A DNA stretch of 64,000 bases, from the NCBI GenBank assembly GCA_028386065.3, contig JAKUCV010005648.1:64345-128344 (forward strand), read 5' to 3'. The stretch is from Turnera subulata. Taxonomy: Eukaryota; Streptophyta; Magnoliopsida; Malpighiales; Passifloraceae. The notes beneath the pieces were generated by a model, which did not search any database, had not been told where the DNA came from, and saw nothing but the letters and a program-made list of their open reading frames with translations. The translations under genes and the position numbers were made by a program. Positions 31,660 through 43,322 of the stretch are shown here, in pieces; position 1 is the first letter of the stretch, and each line of letters starts with the position of its first letter.

Positions 31660-33083
31660 GTGGTAGTTATGGTCAGTGTATCGATTATCCCCAAAAGGAT
31701 GTTTTTTATGACTCTTGAGGTCTCTGGTGATGTTGTAGTTGTTGATCGGGTTTGTAGAGTGATGTTAGAGTTGATAATAAGTTTTCCTTACAATCTTATC
31801 GTGATGGACTCGGGTGAGTTCAACGTGATAGTCGGTATGGCTTGGTTGTCCAGACACCAAATAGTGTTGGATTGTCGGGCCAAGGTAGTATCCTTGTCTT
31901 CTCTGCTAGGGCGAGGGTGGGAGTTTGATAGGGATCGAATAGCTTTGTTAGCTTGTTACATCTCGGTTGTCCAGGCTTTCAGGATGGTCCGGGAGGTGTG
32001 TGATGCTTCACCTGCTCACATGATTGATTCTTCGGTACCAGTTCCGGGTTTGGAGGATATCCCAACTATGCGGGAGTTTTTGATGTTTTTCCTGATGATT
32101 ACCAGGGTTGCCTCCGGAACAAGAGGTAGTGTATATGGTGGACTTGGTACCGGGAGTTGCCTTATTTCCATGCTGCCCTACAGGATGGCTCCAACTGAGC
32201 TTCAGGAATTGAAGTAATAGCTTGAGGAGTTGTTGGATAGAGGTTTCGCTAAGGTACACCGCTTTTGTTCATTAAGGAAAAGAATGGCAATTTGCGGATG
32301 TGTGTTGATACAGATAGTTGAATAAGTATCCTTTGCCTGAATCGATGACTCGTTTGATCAGTTGCAGGGTGCCTCTGTGTTCTCGAAGAATGACTTGCGA
32401 TCCGGTTACCATTAGGTCAGGATTGCAGGACAAGACATACCGAAGACTGCATTCCGCATTCGGTATGGTCAATATGATTTTGTTGTTGTTCCGTTCGGGT
32501 TGACAAATGCTCCTGCAGCTTTCATGTGTGTCATGCATGGGATGTTCCATGAGTTTTTGGACTGGTTTGTGATTATTTTTGATCGATGGTATTTTGGTCT
32601 ACTCAAGGAGTAAGGCCGAGCATGAGTTGTATATCAAGCTCAGCAAACGTGAGATTTGGCTGGACAAGGTTGTTTTTGTCGGTCATGTTGTGTCTGGTGA
32701 AAGCATTACGGTGGACTCGAGGTACGGAGTGTTTCTTGGGCTTGCTAGCTATCATTGGAGGGCTATCAGACGGTTTTTCCTTAATAGCGGTTCTCATGAC
32801 AAAGCTGTTGAGAAACGTTGGTGCTTTTCTTTGGGATGAATATTGCCAGCAGAGTTTCGAGGAGCTAAAGAGTTTTTTAACCTCAGCACTAGTATTGAAA
32901 GTTCTTAGATCCGGCGTACAGTGCACGGAGTTCAGTGATGTTTCTGGTTTGGGTTTAGGATGTGTCTTGATGCAGGAGGGTCGGGTTAATGCTTATGCCT
33001 TCAGGCAGTTGAGAACCCATGAGAATAATTATTCGACCCACGTTTTGGAGTTAGTTGTTGTGATTGCAGATGCTTTAAGCTAG
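31660..33083 (+). pseudogene. Chromovirus F protease, reverse transcriptase and RNase H, broken
   Basis: 31660-32217 contains the end of the aspartic protease (VIVGMAWLSRHQIVLDCR) and the RT entry, ending YRMAPTELQELK as in Ty3 elements. The RT core (32218-32600) is scattered over frames. At the catalytic site the second Asp is replaced: LIDG at 32579-32590 where the family has IDD. RNase H (32840-33083) keeps a [15 protein letters not shown] motif but lacks several usual acids. The enzyme is dead. Confidence 0.82.
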
Positions 33084-33379
33084 AAGATAGCTGCTTCTAT
33101 AGATGAGGACCTAGTTCTTATACTTTACCTTTCGAGGAGGAGGTGGGGTCTTTCGATGCACAGTTAGAGGTTGATGATACAGGGGCTTTGCTATCCAGTT
33201 TGAGCATCCGACCGACCTTGCGGGACAAGATTATTGAGTTGAAATTCCGTGATCCTCATCTAGCAGAGTTGCGAGACAAGGCTCTCGGTGGAGAGAGTTC
33301 TAGTTTCTAAATCTGGGAGGATGGTGCTTTGATGACCGGTGATCGGTTGTGCGGTTAGTTTGTTGATGATTTGAGGAGA

Positions 33380-33817
33380 TGGATCACGAATAAAAAAGCA
33401 TAATGCGCCATATGTTATGCAGTCGGGTAGCACCAAGAGTTACTGTTGGTGGCCCGGTATTAAGAAAGATGTTGCGGAATTTGTGGTTAGTTGCATGACA
33501 TGTCAACAGATGAAAGCCGAGCATCAGGCTCATGCTAGCAAGTTGAGATCTTTGACTTTTCTGCAGTTGAAGTGGGAGCATACCGTTATGAGTTTTATGA
33601 TCGGGTTACCGAGGACCTAGAGTTGGGATGATGCCATTTGGGTCATTGTCAACAGGTTGATCAAGTCAGCTCATTTCCTTCCTATTTAGTTGTCGACATG
33701 ATGGATAAGCTGGCAAGGTTGTATGTTTCGGGTATTGTGAGGTTACTTGGAGTTTCATTGTGCATTGTGTCGGATAGAGATTCGAGGTACACATTCCATT
33801 TCTGGAATGGCTGCAGC
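33380..33817 (+). pseudogene. Chromovirus F integrase, part 1
   Basis: YCWWPGIKKDVAEFV followed by CMTCQQMKAEHQ is the CxxC half of the HHCC zinc domain. The catalytic core starts further on with SDRDSRYT near 33772-33795 and FWNG, where it is cut by the hAT insertion. Stops occur between these pieces. Confidence 0.8.
33810..33817 (+). repeat. Left 8-bp target duplication of the hAT element
   Basis: GCTGCAGC, paired with GCTGCATC at 35019-35026 (seven of eight match). Eight-bp duplications are typical of hAT transposons. Confidence 0.75.
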
Positions 33818-35018
33818 TAGGGGTGAGCAGATTTTTTCGAACCGAACGGACCGTGCCGTACCGATCGGTATCGGTCGGTAACGGTTCGAAAAAAAGGTTA
33901 ATGATTACCGATTAAATCGGTAACAACCGTACCGTGAAAAAATCGGAAAGAGAATGGTATGCGATTGGCATACCGTCGGTTACCGATTACTTACCGAACC
34001 GACTGCACCATATATAATAGGAAACCAATTTCTTTATTTTACCTTCTCTGTATTTTTTAAAAAACTCGTCTCTCGGCAAGAAAAAAAAAACTCCTCCCTT
34101 TCTCTCTGCTCTCTCAATTCTTCACTTCAAATCTCAAAGAAAAAACTTCATCTTCGTCGTTTTCCAGCAAGCTAGCGATTCCACTGGTCCCTCCTCCCTG
34201 GTTTTTGTGCTCCAAATCCATAATTCTAAAACCCTAATTCCCAATTTGTAAATTGTAAATCCCTAGCCCTGATTTTTTCCTTTCCCCTTTTCACTTCTCA
34301 ATTTGTCTCAGGTAGGTGGTTATGTTTTTAACATTTCTGCACTGTGTCGCCAAAATTGCTGGTTTTCGATTTCAAAATCTTAACTCCCAATCTTTATTCT
34401 AAACTCCACCCCTTAATTCTTTTTTCTTTTCCTTCCCACTTCTCAATTTCTAAAGTAGGTGGCTCACTATTCCTTCTTCTTCTATTTTTTTCACTGTGTT
34501 TGTGATGGCTAACAGTTGCTTATGCAACTAAGAAAGTTTTAATGGCAATGTTAACAGTGTAAGCATTCTTGTATTATTTACAAACTAAATGGAAAGAAGG
34601 CTTCTGGGTTACTCGCACGGATTGGATGTCGAAGAATTTTGTGTTCAATTGTTAAAAACCCCTTTTTGAATTGTTTTGCACTGGGTTTTGTTTATTTATA
34701 TTTGTGTAAACTATTTGGAAGAGGAGTAAATTTGTCGCAGCATGTCTATTTGGAAGAGAAATAAATTTAAGACTTCTGGGTTTTGTTTCTGATTTGTTGC
34801 AGCTTGTTTGTTTGGAAGAGAAATAAATTTAAGGCTTGTTTGTGTTATCGGTCGGTGACGGTTACCGACCGATACCGTCGGTATTTGTACGGTTCGGTAC
34901 AGTCGGTTGGTCGGTATGTTAATGTCATTACTAGGTCGGTATAGCACCTCACTCGGTAAGGCCATATCGATCCCATTTTCGGTACGGAAAATACCATACC
35001 GACCGATGCTCATCCCTA
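33818..35018. mobile_element. Non-autonomous hAT transposon (1201 bp)
   Basis: Terminal inverted repeats TAGGGGTGAGCA and TGCTCATCCCTA (one mismatch) with an 8-bp target duplication inside the integrase of F. Both ends carry many copies of CGGTA/ACCGA words (33840-33990 and 34850-35005), which look like subterminal transposase-binding repeats. There is no transposase. The middle resembles a plant 5' untranslated region: CT-rich leader (34075-34150), then CAGGTAGGTGG at about 34314 like an exon-intron border. A partial repeat of a 60-bp unit lies at 34733-34840. It could contain a captured gene 5' end (inference). Confidence 0.85.
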
Positions 35019-35870
35019 GCTGCATCCAACTTTCGGTACTAGGCTAAAAGTCAGTATTGTTGCTCATCTATAAACTGGTGGATAGTCGAAGTGTTCTTTT
35101 CAGACACTAGGGGACATGCTTTGAGCTAGTGTGCTCGACATCAGTGGTGCTTGGGATGAGTAGTTGTCGTTGGTTGGGTTGCTTACGACAATGGCTACCA
35201 TTCTGGTTTTTGCTTAACATCTTACGAGGCTTTATACGAACGGAAATGTCATAGTCAATGGCTACCATTCTGTTGGGATGAGGTAGGTCTGAGACAGGTG
35301 ATTGGTCCGGACATGGTCCAAGGGACGGTAGAGCAAATCGGGTGGTTGAGTAGTGCGTGATAGCTGGTTAGGAGCGACACAGAGTTATGCTTATATGCAT
35401 CGCCGGGAAATAGAATACAGCGTAGGTGACAAGGTCATCCTCCGTGTTGCTCCCTGGATAGGTATTATCCCATTCGGGAGGTAGGGTAGGTTGAGCCCTT
35501 GTTTTACTGGTCGGTATGAGATCAGTGTGCGGATTGATCCGCTGGTATATTGTTGTTTTTTCAGAGGATTTGTCTCGCATGCACGAAGTATTCCATGTCT
35601 CGATGCTGGGGAATTATCGATCCGATCCGAGTTATGTGATATTCCCGACGGAGGTGAAGGATTCTGACGATCTAACTTGTGTTGAGGGACCAGTGGGGAT
35701 TTTGCCTCGGAAAGTGCGGCAGTTGGGGAGTCGTACTATGTTTGGGTTAGATGGAGCCATCATCCACCAAATGAGGCTACTTGGGAGGTTGATTCCCATA
35801 ATGGAGAGCGGTGATCACGTCTGTTCTGTTTCTTATCTCGAAATTTCGAGGATAAAATTTTATTAAGTGC
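35019..35870 (+). pseudogene. Chromovirus F integrase, part 2, with C-terminal region
   Basis: The integrase frame resumes right after the hAT element. Removing the insert and one target copy reconnects the codons of a standard integrase core. Downstream, YSVGDKVILRVAPW-type GPY/F sequence (35415-35460), GRYEISVRI, and the HARSI/FHVSML segment near 35580 are readable in different frames. The C-terminal chromodomain-like tail is only faintly visible near 35740-35800. Many stops occur. Confidence 0.75.
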
Positions 35871-35878
35871 GGTAGAAC

Positions 35879-36961
35879 TGCGACGCCTCGATTTTTCGGT
35901 AATTAATTTCTATTAATTTTTCAGAATTGTTTGGAATTTTATTTCCAATTTTCCCCAAATTTGGTAATGGAAATTAATTATTTTCCCTGAAGATACAAAT
36001 TTTAAGTTGGAATTATGTCGTGTTTGGGTTACGTTGGATATAAAACGTGTTTTGGGCAGAAACACGGAGTTTTGTGTAGTTGGGTTGAAACTATGTCGTT
36101 TTGAGAAAAGGAAAAAAATAACCAAAATAAATAATAATAATCTGCGCGAGCTCAGGAATTTTCCGGCGAGGATCGGGTGCTGTCCCGGCAGCACATAATT
36201 TCTTTCAGGCATTACATGGCAATTTCCGGGCAATGATATGCTTTTCACTTTGTACGTATTGTGTACGGTAAATAAGATTCCATCGATGTATTAAAATGAA
36301 ACGGACTTAGTGGAAATCGAGTCTGGAGAGTTAAGTGGCGTGGCCGGAACATGTCCGAGGCACATAGTACCTTTGGGCCGGAAAGTTTGGACTCGGGAGT
36401 TCAGTTTAATACAGTTATGAGAATGGGCCGGGCTTAGGCACTAATAAAATATTTAACCATAATAAAACTTTGTCAATGATAATTGACTAAGCACAGTAAA
36501 GATGTTACTGTGTAGTGCACGTTTGTATACTGTGGTTGTGATTGCTAAGTACCGTTGTGTTTGTAGTTGAACTGTAATTGTACACATTAGTATATTGTTT
36601 AATGGTGAGACAGTGGTTTGGTCTCACCCCTCACTTTTAAACACAGGTTTTGTTAATCATGAATCGGGGATACATTCACTATCTGTGCCTACTTAGCTTC
36701 GGGTCGAATCCATAGTCGACATGCGTAATTGTTGTTGTTTGATTACTGGCTTATATTCCGCTGCAACTCTTTGTGAGATTATTGTTTAGACATGTTCTTA
36801 TCTTGTTGTTTTATTTACGTGGCAGTATTACCGATTGTGGTCATTTTTAAGTCAAGATGTTTTTCTTGATGATTTTTGTGTCCCAGGGTTGATAAGGGTA
36901 AACTGATCATTTCATATTTGTATATAATTTTATATTAATAAATTGGGATACGGGCATTTCA
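35879..36961 (+). repeat. 3' LTR of F
   Basis: It begins TGCGACGCCTCG after a decayed polypurine tract and ends GGGCATTTCA at 36961. It is 1083 bp, shorter than the left LTR because of an internal deletion at about 36432. It is followed by GCTTGGTA, the same eight bases that follow the left LTR. Confidence 0.75.
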
Positions 36962-37039
36962 GCTTGGTATGAAGATGATAATAAAGAAGTCAATAAAATA
37001 TTTACTTTCATATATTAAACTTGTAAAGCTATTACAAGA

Positions 37040-37520
37040 ATTAATATAGGGTTTCTGGGTTTTTTGGGCCCCCGTGTTTAGTGGTTTGGCCAATTTGGTA
37101 TGCCGACATTTTTTTTTGGCCGGGCATATACCCCGAGATTGCTTGGGCAGGCCAAACGTATACCCCTGGTCAGGCACCTGCTGACGTGGAGGCTGCCCGG
37201 GTTTTTGCGCGTGTTACTGTAGCAAAACGACGTCGTTTTAAGTGAGAAAACGACACCGTTTTATGCCACGTCGGACACAGGTGGCTTAGTGGGACCCACT
37301 TCACTCAAAGTCAATCCTCTAAAATGACGTCATTTTGCTACAGTAACACGCGCAAATACCCCGGGCAGCCTCCACATCAGCAGGTGTCTGACCAAGGGTA
37401 TACGTTTGGCCTGCCCATGCAATCTCGGGGTATATGTCCGGCCAAAAAAAATGTCGGGTTACCAAATTGGCCAAACCACTAAACATAGGGGCCCAAAAAA
37501 CCTGAAAACCCATTAATATA
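37040..37520. mobile_element. Fold-back Mutator-like MITE with 9-bp target duplication
   Basis: The element proper is 37049-37511. It is almost entirely one inverted repeat: arms of roughly 190-200 bp starting GGGTTTCTGGG and ending TGAAAACCC, around a centre of about 60 bp. It is bounded by a perfect duplication, ATTAATATA, at 37040-37048 and 37512-37520. A 9-bp duplication with long terminal inverted repeats is the mark of Mutator-like elements. There is no coding capacity. The transcript would form a long hairpin and could feed small RNA production (inference). Confidence 0.88.
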
Positions 37521-37615
37521 AATAAATAGAAAGTTAATTTAAAAAATGAATAAATAGAAAAGAATTAAAGTAATTTTTTAGGATAGATAAAAAAATTATA
37601 GAAATTTGACTTATT

Positions 37616-38651
37616 TGTTGGCCCAAAAGTGCCTAAGAGGGGGTAAGAGAGGGGGAGGGGGGGTTTGGGCAGAAAGATTTGGTTTCTATGATACCAAATC
37701 TTTCAAATGCTTAGCAAGTGTGTGAAGCAAGAAAGTGAGAAGAGAGAAAGTAGAAGAGAGTGAACACAAATGATTTAGAGTGGTTCCCCCTCACCAGGTA
37801 CTCCACTACCTAAAGGTTTCTCCCTTTAGGATTTCAAACACTCACTATCCTTAGGTTTTTGCGGGTTCAACCTTAACCTTTACAATCACAAGGTTTTCTA
37901 GGCTAAGCTCAAACCTTTACAAGCTTTTCATAGACTTAGGTCTAACCTACCCTCAAATCTAATCCTAGACTTTAGTTCCCAGCAAATCTAATCCAAGACT
38001 TGCTTACAAATTGCCCTTTGAATGTGTTTTACAATACACACAGAAAAACCAGATTAGAAACCACGATTTCTAGCACAAGTCTATACTTAGATTTTTGCAC
38101 AATAGCTGGAATAATGGATCAGAGGTGTAATGGACCCCTTTTATAGAATCTGAGTATGAGGGAAAGCAGCTGCAGTGGATCTTTGTACTCCTAACTTCAG
38201 TTCGTTAACTCTTCAGCTTGGTACCATTGAGCCATGTCAACTCCTTGGTTGTAGAGAATTGACAAATTTGGAAAGTTTGGACCACCTTCTTGAGTTGAGT
38301 AGGAGTTTGGTGGGAAAGTCTTCTGCACTTCAATAATGTCTTCCCTCTTACTTGTTCATCTGTTCAGATCATTGGAAGTGGTTTTTTAATGCCCGGAGGA
38401 CCACACGCAACTTGCACAAAAAGATTGAAAGTGCAGCTCGCAGATATGGGTACGCTAGAAACCATAAGGCGTGTTTCGAGATATGGTTTCAGGAAAAACC
38501 ATAATTCCTCCTGTAAACTAAAATCAACACAAGGAAGGCTAGAAGCATACTTGTAATTTGTTAGCCATCAAAACTATTTATAACCCATGACAAAACATGG
38601 TTAATCCACTAATCAACATTAGGAGATGATTAACCCAATTTTTGGTCAACA
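37616..38651 (-). repeat. 3' LTR of B
   Basis: On the minus strand it starts TGTTGACCAAAAATTGGG at 38651 and ends GGCCAACA at 37616 (1036 bp). It differs from the 5' LTR by several percent and small indels, including near its end. Confidence 0.9.
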
Positions 38652-39479
38652 ATCTCCTCCTTTTTTATGATGACAAATTCGTACTGATTTCATCTATAAC
38701 AAGGATTTTTTAAAAAATATTTCCATAATTAAAAGCTCCCCCCTGTTTTGATGCTCCCCTTTTCAAAAACATTTTTGTAATTCAACAAGGATAAGTTTAT
38801 GAAAACAACAACAATGTAAGGTATTTCTTCTGAATTTTATTTTTAGCATACCAAACCAACGATCTCCCCCTATGGTTTCCGATTTCTGCATAAGAGATTA
38901 GTTGAATATATAGGGAAATAGAAAGTAGCGCAGCATTCAACATAATAGATTTTGGTTTTTAACAGAAGCCAACTCGCAGATATATGTGTAGTTTTTTATA
39001 TAAACCAGATTTTTTATTTCCACACATCCTACTCAAAACTTGGTTAGATTGATCAAAAATATGGTTTTAACAACAAAATTATCGTCAGTATCATAGGATC
39101 AATCACAAGTGTCAACGAATTCTCCAGTTTTCCTGCAAACTAACAGATTCTGCTTTTTACAAAAACCATACATACCATATCCATTGTGTTCTTGCAAACG
39201 ATCAATTAACACACAATACTTTCTCCCTCTTTTGGCATCAGCAGAAAAGTTACACAAGGATAGAGCAAAGATCATGCAGATTTTAAACATTCAAAAGAGC
39301 AATATTCAAGAAAATAAGAGAATCAACATTCAAACATAACATCCCAGAAGATAGAAAATATTTGAGAACAACCAATATAAGAACCAGATATAAGAACCAA
39401 ATAAGCAAAACCAAGTAGGAGAACCAAGATGAATGCAATGCATGAATCCTAAAAGCATCAGATCAAGAAAGGCTTCATT
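38652..39479 (-). other. 3' non-coding region of B with repeated polypurine tracts
   Basis: Purine tracts on the minus strand lie at 38652-38666 (next to the LTR), 38735-38749, 38753-38764, 38862-38871 and 39222-39234, all of the form AAAAGGGGAGA. Multiple polypurine tracts before the 3' LTR are a reported Sirevirus feature. There is no convincing gene here. Confidence 0.7.
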
Positions 39480-42185
39480 CATCATCAAAATCAGCTAAAG
39501 GAGACAATCTTGAAACAACTTTCACAAATTGTTCCATCATGTCTGTCTTGAGACCCCTTACCTCATCACGAAGTTCTCCAAAATTAGATTCCAGAAGACC
39601 AACACGAGTGGTAAGATTATCCAGTTGAGTCTTCTTAGCGCTTGCTTCAGCCCTGATCTCCTCATATTGTCACTTGTCGTTCAGCTTGATGCTCATTTTG
39701 GACAGAGTCAACCGATTAATTGGTAGAAGAGGCACAAGTTTGGGTGATTTGGATGACTTCACACCAAATCTTTTTGCAATCATCGTGATCAACAAGCCAT
39801 GACTCCTTGGTTTGTATAAGGCAATATGATGCAACATCTGATAGGCCCAGCAAATAGAACTCTTATGCATGAGGCAAGCAATTAGCCACAAGTCAGCATT
39901 CTTGATATTTCCCAAGCGCCAAGGGCGCGGCAAAATTACCCTGGTGATCATTTACAGCAAAGTCCGAGCCATAGGGTTTGATTGCTGATAAGTGCTCTTT
40001 GTGGATAATCCATAAATAGCTTCGACTTGTTGACTGTAGGATGGAGCTCCTTTAATATTCACATGCACACCAGAACTTGTGTTGTAGTGCTTAGTGGAGC
40101 CCTTCTTCAATTTCAGCACCTCTCAGATAAGATCAACAGTGATTTTGATCTTCCTGCCCCAAATACTACTCTCCATATACTGAACCTCTTCACCAATCTT
40201 CTTTATTCATAGATTCTTATAGAATTCAAGGACAAGCTCCTCATCTGCTAGTGTCTTCAAAGTTGCCAAGTAGTCAAGCTTGAAGTGCTTCAATATAGGT
40301 GTGACTCCGAGAGCCTCAAAGTTCGCTAAGGTAACATTGTAGGTTGAAGTGAGAGTCGTGAATTCTATGGACCCATCCTCCTTCTTCAATTTTCCATAAC
40401 CATCCTTAGCTTGCCCACTACTTGCTTTGGCTTTCTTCTTCGGAGATTCAAGGACCTCTTCTTCTTCCTCTTCAGGTTCCTAATCCTCCTCATCATCAAC
40501 AACATCTTTTTCTTCCTCTTCTTCTTCTTCCTCATCTTCATCTTCATCATTATCATGATCAGTTGCCTCTTCATCCTCAGCATCTTCTTACTGGTCTTCA
40601 TCCTCAACCTCATCATTCTGAATATCCACACTGTCATCATCATCTTCTTCTTCTTCTCGTTCCTCTTCCTGGTCATCATTCTCACCATCATTACAAGCAC
40701 TCTCATTCTCCTTATCCTCTTCATCTTCATTTTCTTGTCCAGACTTCGCTTTGCCTTCTTCTTTGTCCGAGTAGTAGCTTGAGATGAGAAGGTTGTTCGG
40801 ATCTTCTTCCCACTCTGGTTCTTTATCAACCAGATCTCTTTTAGCAGAATTGTGACTCAGGGCTTTCTCCGAGTCACTGCCCTTTGTTCTCTTCCTCTTC
40901 TTGAATGATTCTGCCTCAATCATCATTTCATCAGCCAGAGCTATATCAGAGTCAGAGTCAACCTAATGAACCTGAGTATCCTTCTTCTTTTTCTTCCTCG
41001 TCTGCCTGAATATGCCTTTGTCAAGTAGCCTTGCACTTGGTTTTTTCATCACAGGAACTGTGGTTTTTCCATACATCACACCAGTCTTTTTCTTCTTCAG
41101 CTTTTGCTTCTCAGGTTGATGAGTAGACACATATTGCTCCTCTTCAATATTGGAAGGCTTCTCCTTTCCTGTATCAGACTCCTCATGATCTTCTTCAACA
41201 TCATTCTTCTTTTCACTATCTGGTTTTTGTCCAACTAGATCATCTTTTGATATCTGTGCATCCTTTTTTGCTCCATCTGCAATCTTGAGAGTCTCTGAAG
41301 GTGTGAAACCATCATTGTTGGTTTCCTTTGAGTCTTCAGCAGGAGTTGCTTTCTTTGCCAATCCTTCATCCTCAGGTATAGAAAGATTGATTTTGTCTAC
41401 AACCCTATCTTCCTTATCAACTTCTTCCTGAGATTTGGTTTTATCGACAACCAAATCCTTTTCCCATTTCTCAGGTTCAACAATCACTTCATTTTCCTCC
41501 TCAGGCGCATTCTTTTGCTACAATGATACAAAGAATTGTTTGGCTTCATCTACGCTGAGCTTCCTAAATCGACAAAAAATCGCAAGCACAATTGGGTCTA
41601 TTTCTTTTGAAGTAGGTTGCTTAGAAATAAAATTTGTGATACCAGGGTTGTGTTCTAACACTACTTGCTCAGCCTCAAGAAAAATTTTAATAACAAAATA
41701 TGGATCCAGTGAGGCAGTAGTAACTTTCCTAGCAATTTCAGGGTTGAATGTGGTTTCAAATGCCCATTTTTGCAAAGGAGTCATAATAGGTGTGGCAGTA
41801 GGCAAGTTTTCACTATTTTTAGTTCCATCAAACAGCAAGGCCATAGGGGAATCAAAGATACTACCTGGACACTTCTTTTTTGCTATGACCTTTGTCGTTG
41901 ATGCCGCAACTTCTTTTCCTTTATGAATCTGCTTCCTCTTCATGCGTTGATCCTTTTTAAATTTTTTAAGCCCTTCATTAGCGTGTTTTTCAGTTGTGGT
42001 CAAGTCTGGACTAGACTTGGCTTTTGCAATCTTTTCCCTTTCCTTCAATGTCTTTTCTTTGGTGACCTTCGTTGTGAGATTAGGGTTTGTGCTGGATTTT
42101 TGTTTAGAAGAGGGGCTTTTGGTGGTTTAGATTTCGTTGTTTGGGTCTTTTTTTTAGGAGTTTTCTTAGCCGACTGGGTCTTCAT
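39480..42185 (-). pseudogene. Sirevirus B extra 3' ORF (env-like position), plant-transposon-protein-like
   Basis: A long coding region downstream of RNase H, read in pieces: about 42185 Lys/Pro-rich start, 42048-41518, 41487-40963, 40926-40386 (very acidic, long Asp/Glu runs), 40389-40207, 39951-39670, and a coiled-coil-like end to 39480 (LADFDDE). The parts NFEALGVTPILKHFKLDYL (about 40350-40290) and ADLWLIACLMHKSSI (about 39890) match the same parts of element C. The layout resembles the 'putative plant transposon protein' domain found in plant retrotransposon ORFs, from memory. Function is unknown. It occupies the place of an envelope gene but shows no clear transmembrane segment. Frame changes break it. 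Confidence 0.7.
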
Positions 42186-42667
42186 CTTCGGTTGTGGATG
42201 CCTTTTAGGGTTTGTGTTTTGAGAGGATTCTTGGGGGACATAAACTCGAATTTGTGAAATGATGTTAGATAGTGCAGGAGAGAGAATGTAGTTTATGGGT
42301 TATAGGGAGCAGTTTAATGCATTTATTCCTCCACTTCTATTTGTTGCTTTTGTCAGAAAAGCAACTTCCTTTTTCAGACATGTCTCCTCCTTTCACTTCA
42401 ACTGCCAAATAACCATTGGCAGTGACAAAATGGTTTTTCCCAAAAACTATATCTTCATAGTCTTAGCAGATAGATGATTTCTTGTGAAATCAGATCCTCA
42501 CAAAATTTCCAACTCTGCCTTTCTGTTGATTTGAACACCTTTTGAAAATGTCCTCATTTGCTTGAATGCATAGTGTTTGTATGCACGTGTTGTGATTGTA
42601 TTAGACTAATATGATGATGCATGTGCATACATATGCAAAATATGGTTTATGCAACAACCAGATTTAC

Positions 42668-43317
42668 TTATAAACACTTGCCCAGCTCAAGTATGATTTT
42701 TGTAAACTGTTCCTCTTTTAGCGGCTTTGTAAAGATGTCAGCGAGTTGATTTTCAGTCTTGACAAACTCAATAGCAACTTCTTTCTTCAACACATGGTCT
42801 CGGTTGAAATGATGTCTAACTTTGATATGCTTGGACTGAGAATGTTGCACAGGATTTTTGGTCAAATTGATTGCACTAGAACTATCACAGTAGATAGGCA
42901 CACAGTTAAATGTTAGCCCATAATCAGATAAGGTTTGTTTCATCCATAGGATTGGTGCGCAACATGCTCCAGCTGCAACATATTCAGCCTCTGTGGTAAA
43001 TGTTACAACCGAATTTTGCTTCTTGCTTGACCAAGACACAAGGGATTGTCCAAGCAATTGACATGTTCCACTTGTACTTTTCTTGTCTAAGGTACACCCT
43101 GCAAAGTCAGCATCTGAATAGCTTGTCAAAGTAAAAGCATCGACTTTGGGATACCATAATCCTAATGATGGTGTTCCTTTCAAATACTTAAAGATGCGTT
43201 TTATGGCTCTTACATGAGATTCTTTTCAACAAGATTAAAATCGAGCACATAAGCATACACTAAACATAATATCAGGTCTAGTAGCCATGAGATAAAGAAG
43301 GCTACTTATCATGCCTC
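42668..43317 (-). pseudogene. Sirevirus B: end of reverse transcriptase and RNase H
   Basis: The sequence resumes at the C insertion point with RGMISSLLYLMATRPDIMFSV, the end of copia RT, then after a frame change runs into RNase H at 43183-42668 with YSDADFAGC, KSTSGTCQLLG and CDSSSAINL. It ends ENQLADIFTKPLKEEQF and a stop. The RNase H piece itself has no stop. It removes RNA from RNA-DNA hybrids during reverse transcription. Confidence 0.88.
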
Positions 43318-43322
43318 TGTAC

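Larger units (their letters stand above)
28560..36961 (+). mobile_element. Tekay-type chromovirus 'F' (Ty3), decayed
   Basis: Left LTR (ends 31003), PBS at 31007, gag start remnant, protease, RT, RNase H, integrase, and right LTR from 35879 to 36961. Protease-RT-RNaseH-integrase is the Ty3 order. The terminal block before the right LTR is the decayed form of the one in A and D. The two LTRs share long stretches (29110-29425 with 36150-36430, 30455-31003 with 36430-36961) but differ by large indels, so this is an old insertion. A hAT element interrupts the integrase. Confidence 0.82.

Noticed and set aside
40411..40787. Phe/Ile-rich and His/Leu-rich plus-strand ORFs that look like membrane proteins
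   Set aside because: Antisense shadows of the Asp/Glu/Lys-rich part of the Sirevirus B 3' ORF.
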